This document shows, piece by piece, positions 54,742 through 64,000 of a DNA stretch of 64,000 bases. This stretch comes from Rusavskia elegans (lineage: Eukaryota; Ascomycota; Lecanoromycetes; Teloschistales; Teloschistaceae). How positions within the stretch are numbered: position 1 is the stretch's first letter; each line of letters begins with the position of its first letter. The stretch covers positions 558,001 to 622,000 of the forward strand of contig SAUG01000012.1 of the NCBI GenBank assembly GCA_011316305.1, given 5' to 3'. Position numbers and translations under genes: made by a program. The notes below the pieces were generated by a model that worked only from the letters and a program-made list of their open reading frames with translations, was not told the origin of the DNA and searched no databases.

Positions 54742-57700
54742 CTACGCAAACATCGCCTTAAATTTCTCATCAAACTCCCTCTTCAACTTCCCAAAACTCT
54801 TATAAATCCTCAAAAACCCCTGTTCCATCTCCGCCACCGTCTGCGGTCCCTCACCCTCACTACTCCCATCATTCCACGCCTCCTCCTCCTCCTCTTCCTT
54901 CTGCGCATCTGCGTCCGCCTCAAACTCCCAGCTCTCCACGGGTTTCTTCTTCGATGTCCCACCTATCGATCGATTGGCTAGCGAGGTATTGATTCCACCC
55001 GTCGTAGGGCCGTCGACGACACTACTCGCGGCGCTTCCGTAGCCGGAATCCGCCATCAACGCCTCATCATCTTTATTGATACCTTCGTCGCCGCCGCCGA
55101 CCAGATCTTCCATATCGCCTCCACTCGCCTCGGGGATCTTCATGAAATTCGCCAGACTGGTCTGTATAGTCGCCAGGACGAGGGAGAAATCGTTGAGGAG
55201 GAACCAGACGTCGGATTTGCGGACGCCGTTGGCGGCCTCGAGGGCGTTGATGTCGCCATGCATGTAGAAGTCGTAGAGGTAGGCGTTTAGCGGGGTGGAG
55301 GTTTCGTGCGGGTAGATGTCAAGGTGGGGGATGACATTTTCTTCGAGGAAGACGCCCGAGCGGACGGTGCGGCAGAGGTCGGATATGGAGGTGAAGGTGT
55401 CGGAGTGGCCGGAGAGGGCGACGAAGGGGGAGCGGATGAGGGTTGGGGGGAGGGGGTGGAGGGACTCTGGCATCGAGATGTCGGTGTCGTTGTTGTCGTT
55501 GCTGCTACCGTCGACTGAGATACCAGTGAGTGGGAGTTTGTTGTCCGGTCGGTCGATGTGCTGGTCCACGAAGGTTCGAACATAGGTGGTGAAGATCTGG
55601 AGCGTCTGTTTGTTGTGTTCTTGTAGAATCTGCGCCGCGGAGGCCGGTAGTTGGGGCAGGAAGACTATACTAGGCGAACGCTTGACGATGTTTTCGATGT
55701 ATTCCTGGGCTGAGTGTCTGCAGGGACGTCGGCCGAACAGATGTGCCATGACGATCATTAGGTTGCGGAGGACTCGAGATTCTGCCGTGTCGATCTCGGA
55801 ACATAATTCGTGGAAATAGCCTTCTTTGAGCAGGGCGTTGAGAGCAAAGCTGGAGTTTTCTGTATAATAAAGATGTGAGGTTAACCCGGCAAAGTTCAAC
55901 GGCACACCTTCCGCGCTGAGCAGGTCATGTCGCCGGAGATATTCGATGGAGAACCGCAGGTGATGCAAGACCTGGTCTTTGAAGGCTGGTCCGTCCAGGT
56001 AGAGTCTTGGTTGTGATAGAAGTGAGTTGATTGCATCTACAGCGTACTTCGTGTTACCGGACTCGTGCAACAAGCTAAACAGTCGAAGGATGAGCGTCGT
56101 TGTGACTGGGAAGTGACCGTTCATGTCGGGTAATCGAGAGCTGAGCAGACGGCAGACTTTGGCGGTGGTGAGATTCTGGAAGACTACATTACCGAGAAGA
56201 TCGAAGCCACGGCGACCAGCTCGACCAGCTGCTTGTCGAAAATTCAGGGCAGTCAGGAACACGCTGTCTCCCGAGAAGATGACGGTAGCACAGGGCATGT
56301 TGATCCCAAGTGCCAACGTTCCTGTTGCGATGACGACTCGAAGGAATCCTTTTCGAAATAGCATCTCGACTGCTTGACGATACTTGCGGTTCATACCAGC
56401 GTGATGGACTCCAATCCCTCTGGTCAGAGATTCCATTAACCACGGCTCAAGTCCTCTCCATTTCAATTCCTTGTGGATAGCTGCCAGCTCGGCCGCTTCT
56501 GCTTTTGCAATGTTGGCAAAATGGAATCCTTCGACCGGAGCGTCAGGGTTGAAGTTCGCATAGGGGTTGGCTTCCTCGCTCGCAGCGTCCTGCATCTTGT
56601 CCGCTTTCGACGTACCTTCCTCGTCATTCGCCTTTCCCTTTTTCTTGGGCACTGCCATCTTCTTGGGATTTTGCTTACTCTTGTTGGCCAAATACTGTTC
56701 ATATCCGCGAATCTTTGTCTTCCATGATGGGCTTGATTCTTTCATGTTGCTTTCCGCATCTCTCAGTTGTTTCATGATCGTTTGGCATATGCGTTCGCAT
56801 TTGCCTCGGTCATAGTTGAACAGTATCGCTGGTAAAGCATCTCTTTCCTGGAGTTTGCACAACAATGGGAGGGTAGTACAATACAAATCGTCTGCCTCCA
56901 ATGTCACAGCTTCTGTTGTCACAGAATTTTCTTCCGGCCGAGACGTGTGGTGCGCGGGGGGTCTGGTCTCATTCATAGGCTTTCCTAGGTCTTCGACTAT
57001 CTTGTCAAAAGGCGACTCCTCCTGTAGCATCCATGACTTTAGCAGCGCCTTCAACTTCTTCTCCCATTCGATTATATCGGCCTTACGAAGAACCTGAGGC
57101 ATCCGTTCGGGATCTAAAGTTTGGTCGACTGGAAACGCCTCCGTTTGATGGAGACACATACATTTCCAGAGTGTCAAACAATCTCTCGCTTCTAAGCTGA
57201 GATCCTGCGGGATGCCTCGCGACTTATTGACCAAGCTGGCAACTGGATGGACGAAAGCAAGCCCGTCGAGCCCATCGAGACCAAGCGTCCCGAAGGACGG
57301 CTCTGGTAGTCCAGCGAAGGAAAACTGGCGAGGTGGCTTGTAGATGAATTTCCGTAAATCCGAGTATCGGTGCTGATGCGTTATCATTGTCACATCAAAG
57401 CCAGACGATCGCTGTGTTGACGTGAGCCAGGAATTGAATTGCTCTGGGTTGCCAACAGTGGCAGACAGAGCGATGATAGGACAAGGGGCTAGAAGAAGAA
57501 GCTGTTCCCACACCACACCATCCTCCGCTTGACCTATGGAGTGGATCTCATCGAAGATGATGCATTTGACTTTCCGGCTCCAGGATTTGGCGTTGCCTGG
57601 GGACAACAGCATTATCTGTAGGATGTGAGGGACAGTGACCAGGATCTGACAACCGGATGGGTTATTGATTCGATAGTCCCTTGTATGGATTGCCCACACC

Positions 57701-60345
57701 GATCGCCCGGCGTGGCCGTATGTCTTTTTGAAGCGAGCTTGTACCTCAGCCCCAATCTGATTGACTAAAGCCTTGGTGGGCGCAACATAGACCAGTATGG
57801 AATCATCATTTCTCCGCAATACCTTCTCCATTGCATAGAAAGAGATGAAGGTCTTCCCGGCTGAAGTTGGAGCTACCACGAAGATACTTCGATCAGCGTC
57901 TAACTCGTCGAGAACTTTTCGTTGCCACCCATCTGGGTTGAAGGTTTTCACACGAGGGTCAGGCATCGAGTCAAGATTGCGGTCCATGTATGGCCCGCAA
58001 TGGAGTAATTGAAATTCATGACAGGCAGTTGCCACTGGTCGAATCTCGTTCAGGCGCAAATCCGGTTCGAATGAAAGCTTTGCGTCAGTCTCTACCGCAG
58101 GAAACTCAACTTTGGGTAGCCTAAGAGCCTGTATGATCGATTTCACCTGACTGACGATGGCCTTTGTCAGCCCCTTAGCTACTGGAAGCCCACGGATCGC
58201 ACTGAAGATAAGAGCCGTGATGCCGTCGATCTGATGCTGGTTTGTGTCATTCGTTTGCTTGGACAGGACCCGATACATCTTCAGTAAGGTGCAGATGATG
58301 TAGTATTCCACCTCAGCTTGGACGATGGCGCGTTTGTCGCTGGGGAGGTCTCGAAGGTAAGCTTTCGTCTTGCGATATCGTGATTGCAACGAACGCTCCG
58401 CGTCAAAATTCGTACGCACAGTCTTCCAAGCTGCCATAGCCTTGTCAGCGACTCCACCACTCTTGGCTGCTACGTTTGCAGCAATAATGGCTTTTGCATT
58501 CGATGCCCCCTTGGCGGCTTGACCTTTGCGTTGCTTTGCAGTGTCGCTGTTCTCCTTCGTCCGCTCCACAGCTGCCTTTGCAGGCTTCGCATCCTCTGAT
58601 ACAGATACAGTGATCAGCTCAGGCTCAAGGATCTTTCCTGTTACCCCAGTCAAGCTGGCGGCATAACTGGCCATCTCCGCCATGAAAAATTGATTTCTCC
58701 TCATTGCACGCATTTTGTCTCGATCTGAAAGCACATGGGCAGCTTTTGGGTCAAGGCGACGCTTCGCATTATGCCAATGGGAGACCTCCTGGAAGACCTT
58801 GGCAGATCTACCTGACATGTTCCTCGAGGCTCGGACAGTGATACTGATTGGTCGAAGGTGCTTGTCAAAGACGAAGTGTGAGAATGGCAAGATGGTCATC
58901 CGGTCTGAGTCATACGGGCTCAACTGTGCTGCCGGCGGTATCTTCGACATAGATTTGTCGAGCGCAGGCTGTTTTGGAGTCTCAGACGTTGGTCTTGCAA
59001 TGTCTAGCAGCCCTTGCAGTTTCGTCTGGAGACCTGAGCTGAGCATGTGGAGAATCGAGCCGTTCGTAAGCCCGGACCAGACGGTGACGAATAATCTACC
59101 ATCGATCATGTCATTGATATCGCATTCGAGCGACGCCTTTGTACAAAGATCATTCCAGAACCCCTGTTGTATTATTCGTGCAGAAATATGTACAAAGATT
59201 GCCAAAAATTCGTCAAGCTCGTGACGTTTGCTGCGATCGATGGCTGGCATTTCAAGACGCCGGCTTGAGAGAGAAGTGTGAGCGATCAGCAGTGCTTGGA
59301 TCAGCATGGCTGTTACCAGTCGATCGTCCATTACCGATTGAGTTTCCATGGCTTTCAAAGCTACGAGAGTCAATACTAGTCGCTCGCTGCGAGTACCCAG
59401 TTTGGAGACTTCTTCCAGCACCCAGCGCGCGGAGTCCTCCGAGATGTGAAGTCCGAGGTCACGACCGATCTCCCCATCATTAAACCTTGACGCATACGCG
59501 GTCTCATCGATGGTGATCGCCGCATCGGATTTTCTGGTACCTTCGACGACTGTGGTCATGATCTATTCTAAGTTCAGCTTTGGCCTCGGGTTCTAAGCTT
59601 TGCGGAAGTCGCTAACCTTGGTGTCCATCCACTCTAGCCCATCGATCAGGGCGATGTTGTAGCCCTGATCGATCACAGCGAAGATGGTGGTCCGGAACAT
59701 GAATCGTCTTCGAAACTCCTCACTCTCGATTGACTCGACATCGAACTCCAGGCGCTTCAGTTGGGGGTCCTGGTTGGGAGGAGAAGGATTTGCTCCATCG
59801 TGCGTCATAATGAAGTATGCGCCGGAGGCCACCAAGTAATCTTGAAATACTGGATCAAGCACCGAGCGAAAGGTATAGATCTTGACAGTCGGATGTGAGA
59901 CAGGCAGATGAACCTGAAGGTGTCGAACAACGATCGCTCGGGCAAGTAGATATTTGTTTCTTGATGCCAAGGGCGTGGCTCTTGGGATGCAGAGTTCTTT
60001 ATGGGTTTCGAAGAAGACGAGATGGAAAACACACTTGCGCTGCAGCAGACCCTGTAAAAAACGCTCGACAGCATAGACAGCATGCAGTAGCTGAAATCCA
60101 TCTATCAACTTGGTTAGCAAGCAGGCCGCAGCGGTCAGCCAAGACCAAAACAAGGAAAGGTCTGGTTGAAAGAGGCCAGACTACTTGCCAGTGAAATCTA
60201 TCTTGGGATCATCAAAGCATCCGAGGAGCAATCCGTCGCCTTCGACAATGAACAGCTCCTGTCCAGCGTAGTCGCCCACCAGATCGACTCGCCGAGCTGG
60301 GAGCCTGCCATACCAATCGAGAAGCCTGGACGATTTGGCAGCCAT
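54742..60345 (-). CDS. DDX60-like Ski2-family DExH helicase
   Basis: Three exons: 60345-60189, 60101-59617 and 59562-54742; 5463 nt, 1820 aa. Intron 1 is a GC-AG intron (ACTG then GCAAGT). The N-terminal part (1-214) has FIVEGDGLLL and, after the join, DGFQLLHAVYAVERFLQG, HLVFFETHKELCIP and NKYLLARAIVVRHL, the PIN-like region of DDX60 proteins. The helicase core lies at about 760-1350: Walker A APTSAGKTF (about 778), DEIH (about 881), LSATVGN, and QAAGRAGRRGFD (about 1323). A Lys-rich insertion sits at about 1195-1225. Known vertebrate DDX60 is an antiviral RNA helicase; fungal homologues are largely uncharacterised. The C-terminus is acidic before a final helix. Confidence 0.9.
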
Positions 60346-61030
60346 GATGTGACGGCTTGAAGATCAAATTGGGTCCTTTTGCTCGGCAAAGTAAACACTC
60401 AGGACGCCATTTGCCACCCAGGTCAAGACTCCGACCAGGGCAAGACACACGAAGCGTTCACGAAGTTGATATCATATGAAAGAGAAACGTCTTTGCACTA
60501 CGACGGAGCATTGAAGTACAGAGGAGTTGATAGACAACAAGCATGAGATGGATACCAGGGAAGTAAGTAGGAGGAATAACGGTACTCCGCAGGTCGCAGA
60601 CCGCTCAATGCAGCTGGCCAACACGTATGTTATGTGCTGTCAATTACCCGATGACAATGGAAGGTACAACTTTGTTAACTTCGACCTGATATTATGAAGA
60701 AAATGGGATATTTTTATCATGTGGAAGGTGCTGTGCACATGTCACTATCAGCGTGTGCAAGGATAATAAATATTATTTACGCGAGAAGAACCGCGCTAGG
60801 GAATCCTCGGACCTTGCGAGCAGCAGACTGTTCTGGAGTCTGGACAATCTGCTTCCAGAGTCGGTAGATTGAGTTCACGGACAGCTGGTCGTAGGCTTCG
60901 GTGTAGATCGGTTCCATCCATTACGATTACATAACAGCCATCTCTTGAGCAATTGCCCTGGCAGAAGTTTCCGGCTCCCTATGTACATCACCAAGGGCAA
61001 ACTCCCTTCAGAGAGCCCGTTTATGACCCA
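60346..61030. other. Intergenic, no gene seen
   Basis: 685 bp from the ATG of the DDX60-like gene to the stop of the next - strand gene; AT-rich around 60690-60790. Confidence 0.5.
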
Positions 61031-62055
61031 TTAGAATCCCATTTGCCTGACTGCCCCGCCCAGTTGATCTACAAAGATCACCCTGTCCCACACCTCGTTC
61101 TCCGCCATCCCCTTAAACTCTGGAGGTCGGACCGTGCCATTGATCCTCATGTGATGTACCGGCTGGTGATGCTTGCCTCGTCGTGATTGTTGCCTGGTTG
61201 GCGTGGTCGGAGCAGTATCAAGAATCACTATCGAGTCCTCGATGCTGTTCGATTGTTCGAGTCCTTTTCTCTTACGCCGGAAGAGCCAGATGATAGTCCC
61301 GATCAAGATGAGGATGCCGATGACACCGCCTAAGACACCCGCGATGATGGGAACGAGGTGATTTGGCCTCTGGGGCTGGGATGATGCTGAGCTTGAGGGT
61401 GGAGTAGGTGGGGATACTCCATTGGTGGGATCGCGATGCGATATTGTGGTGACTGATGGTAAAGACAGGGATGTGGGCGGCGACCATGATGACGCGAAGC
61501 TCGTTCTGCTTCCTGGGGCGCTCCGAGAAGGATCTGTCGAAGTGACAGTGCCATTGACGACAAAAACGCCCTGGCGACCGTTGCAGCAATGCGAGGCGTC
61601 GGATCCCTTCCCACAACAGAAGCTTCCATCCCGACACTGGGTAACTCGTTGGCCGTTCGCGCCTCTCGGATTGCCATACTGGTCTGGAAGACATGTTGGC
61701 ATGTTGGGGCTCGGGATCGGATCCGTCGCCTTCGAATAAGGACGTCGACCATTATCAGAAGCGTACCTGTTCCTTCGACGCACAACTTGATGCATGCCGG
61801 GCTCTTCCATGTCGGATCTGTGCAACTCCCTCGCCAGACGTCGTTGTTTGGCGCATCGAAGCACAAGCCATCGCTGCGGCACCGGTCAAGCTCCCAAGTT
61901 CCACAGCACATCGAGTGCTCATTGCTCCTATCGCAGGGTTGGTACAGCTCATTGAGCAAGCCACTTGGAAAGTAGCAATCCGCGGCGACCGATAAAAAGT
62001 GGACTGAAATCGAGCCATACAATACGATCCAGATCATATGCAGGCATGATGGCAT
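61031..62055 (-). CDS. Cys-rich single-pass surface protein, unknown
   Basis: Two exons, 62055-61767 and 61683-61031; 942 nt, 313 aa. The ATG at 62055 was chosen because the open frame starts earlier only with GTG. Signal peptide (1-26, WIVLYGSISVHFLSVAADC), then a Cys-rich ectodomain with more than ten Cys, including CCGTWELDRC, CRDGSFCCGKG and HCCNGRQG. A Ser/Thr/Pro stalk precedes one membrane helix (HLVPIIAGVLGGVIGILILI then W/FRRKRKG stop-transfer), and an approximately 80-residue cytoplasmic tail follows. This layout is common in fungal wall-sensor-like proteins, but no WSC domain is seen. The intron join gives EGTDQYGNP in frame. Confidence 0.75.
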
Positions 62056-62353
62056 CGCCACAGACCTTGGTTTTGTGACATCGCAGACGATGACTTTGAG
62101 GGAAATAAGATCGATAATCGACGTTCATCTAGTAGCGGCTGAGGCACTCCCAATGGAGTCCGAGCGGTAACGAGCGGTTTACGTCTCGCGACCGGCCTTG
62201 TTGACGTTGTTTCAATCGAATCAAACGGTGTTACAACTCTTCAGTCGGCAATTGAGGCGGTTGTGCGGCTCTTTGATTGCGCAAGGTACTGCAGATCATC
62301 CGCCCTCTCGGAGCCCAGCGGAGAGCTAATATCACCCAGGTTGTTAGATTCCG

Positions 62354-63941
62354 TCACCCAATCCGCTTCTCTAATTTCTTGAAAAATCGGTTAACACCTT
62401 TGTCAAGTTTGCCGGCTTGTTGTTCGAGCTTGCCGGATGGCTGTCCACCATCGGACGGTCTATGATGCTTTTGCCGGCGCGCTTCCTCCTCAGTTGGTCT
62501 GTACAGCTGATTATGGACGTCGTAGTCGCCGCCATGTTGGTGCGAATGATGATGGTGCTGATGATGCTGGCCATAGTGGTGATCCGAGTAGCCACTGGGT
62601 GGATCATGCGTCTGTCCTTGGGGCGCATGTTGATGCTGAGGACGGTTGGCTAGATAATCTGCGTATTGAGGTTGCAGATGTTGCAACGGCTGCGGCGGAG
62701 GGCCAACGTAAGAGTTTCCCAGAATTTGCGCCGAGGGAGAATCGAGAGGCTTGTTTCCAGCGCGGTTGAATGCGTTTGGATCTCGCGGAGGGGCACCGAA
62801 GGAAGGCTGCAAAGACGTGGCACTCGAAGGTCCCTGGAGCTGTGTCGATGGTGTAGTGTATGGTGCTTGAGCCGAGGCGACAGATGAAGTCCTGGCACCT
62901 TGAGGAGGTGGAGGCGGGAGTGATGACACGCTGCCCATCCGAACCCCTGGTGCAGGGGACATACCACTCAAACCAGTGAACGGTTGCGGTGGCGGTGAAT
63001 TGTACAGATTACCATGTGGCTGGGGGCTGGAGTATGCCGATGAATGCACGGAGCTAGGATACGGTGGTTGTGACATCGAGCCATGGCCTGGGTGGGACAG
63101 AGGGGACACTGTATGGCTAAGGTGATGATCTTGATACGCAGCAGCAGAAAGTCCTGTGCCTTCGGTCTCGGCTTCGGGTGGTGGTGGAGTCTTTTCTCGA
63201 TGCTTGATTTTCTCCGGTGCGGGCGGCGCTGCCGGATTGTAGGCCAGAGGCTTGAAGTTTTCCGGGTCAGTCGACTTCGGCGCGCCCGGGCTGGTCTCAT
63301 TCGAAGCTGTGGGCGGAGGAGAAAACACCGGCATAGCTGGCCTAGAATTGCGTGTTTGGCCATTCTGATAGGCCGAATCCTCCACCGCCACATTCTCGAG
63401 CTTTTGAACGACGGGACTCATGAGATTCTCATGTGCAGCTGGGGCCAAGGGCCTGTCGAGTATCTCCATCTGCCCAGCTTCCACCAATTTTTCGATGGAG
63501 TCCACAAACGTGGTTGCATCCGCGGCTGTCCAAAAGTATATGTCGACCGTGTGCAGCCTAAATAGGTATTTACCTTCATTTCGAGGATCGGTATTCGGTA
63601 AACGCCAATGATGTTCCGGATGTTGTAGTGGAGGTGGCAAGGGCGGCTGGTAGCCATCGACAGTGACCGTACATAGGGTGGGATGTTTGTGGGACTGGCG
63701 GACTTTGACGGTATCCAAGGCTACGACGGCGCAGGGTCAGCTCTTCACTGTGACGAAGTACGAGTGGTATATACCGCCAGTGAAGGCATCCTGCTCTGGC
63801 TTGCCGACATTGTTTGCTACCTCAATTCTTCCACCATGATCATTGGTATTCCTATAGAGGTACAGATATGAACCTTTGTCGAACCTGTGAGACAAGGGTC
63901 TGGGTGTAGGAGCGCTGAAGTAGTAGTGAACGTCGGCATAA
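62354..63941 (-). CDS. Pro/His/Gln-rich protein, 5' end beyond window
   Basis: Partial gene. Two exons are visible: 63941-63775 and 63720-62354; the first visible exon begins after an acceptor (TCTCTCTAG), and the bases up to 64000 look like an intron with donor GTAAAG at the very edge. The conserved part is about the first 120 visible residues: YADVHYYFSAPTPRPLSHRF, then DKGSYLYLYR, NVGKPEQDAFTGALDTVKVR across the join, and FRLHTVDIYFWTAADATTF. The remainder is Pro/Ser/His/Gln-rich with a poly-His stretch (HHYGQHHQHHHHSHQHGG) and a basic coiled C-terminus KGVNRFFKKLEKRIG. Function unknown. Confidence 0.7.
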
Positions 63942-64000
63942 CTAGAGAGACGTTAACAGCCGGTTCGAAAACGCTGGAGTTGTTGATGAGGAGCTTTACA

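Overview
The window is nuclear DNA of a filamentous ascomycete (Pezizomycotina). The evidence is many short introns (mostly 45-160 nt with GT..AG ends and CTNA-type branch points), large intergenic spaces, and fungal-type genes: LYS12 (alpha-aminoadipate lysine synthesis), a STE6-type pheromone exporter, ADP1, GPI10, DPP1-type phosphatase and CAR2. I cannot place it below subphylum from sequence alone. Gene starts were set at ATG codons, and exon joins were accepted only when frame, splice signals and protein continuity agreed.

Left part (1-11.5 kb), conserved housekeeping genes: TRM140-type tRNA methyltransferase (-), COQ10 (+), a PAP2 lipid phosphatase (-, 4 exons), a secreted M35-like protein whose HExxH zinc site is lost (+), GPI10 mannosyltransferase (-, 4 exons), and ornithine aminotransferase (+, 3 exons, one intron hidden in frame).

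Island (about 11.7-25.2 kb), the unusual region: it contains (a) a C48/Ulp1-like cysteine-protease gene (-) followed in the same frame by a second 374-codon ORF across a single TAG; (b) a 55-bp minisatellite of about 17 copies; (c) a roughly 760-bp element with imperfect terminal inverted repeats; (d) a 7-exon gene for an acidic, low-complexity protein (-); and (e) a 13-exon UPF1-like superfamily-1 helicase (+). All three multi-domain genes carry the same 18-bp element, in the same orientation relative to the gene, about 80-130 bp upstream of their ATG. That shared promoter element is the best argument that protease, acidic protein and helicase form one co-regulated unit, possibly an undescribed mobile or virus-derived element. 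I found no polymerase, integrase, tyrosine recombinase or Rep protein in it.

Right part (25.6-64 kb), conserved genes again: dienelactone hydrolase, ADP1-type ABC transporter with EGF-like ectodomain, a small secreted Cys-bearing protein (two exons, easily missed), a probable mitoribosomal protein divergent from NOG2 GTPase, a nuclear-type coiled-coil protein, an F-box protein, a single-pass membrane protein, LYS12, a disordered S/P/K-rich protein, mitoribosomal uS8m divergent from a PBDC1-like chaperone, the STE6-like exporter, a 1820-aa DDX60-like helicase with its N-terminal domain, a Cys-rich single-pass surface protein, and a Pro/His-rich protein cut by the window's right edge.

Functional links beyond the island are loose. 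NOG2, TRM140, the PBDC1-like chaperone and two mitoribosomal proteins serve translation, GPI10 and the surface proteins serve the cell envelope, and STE6 serves mating.
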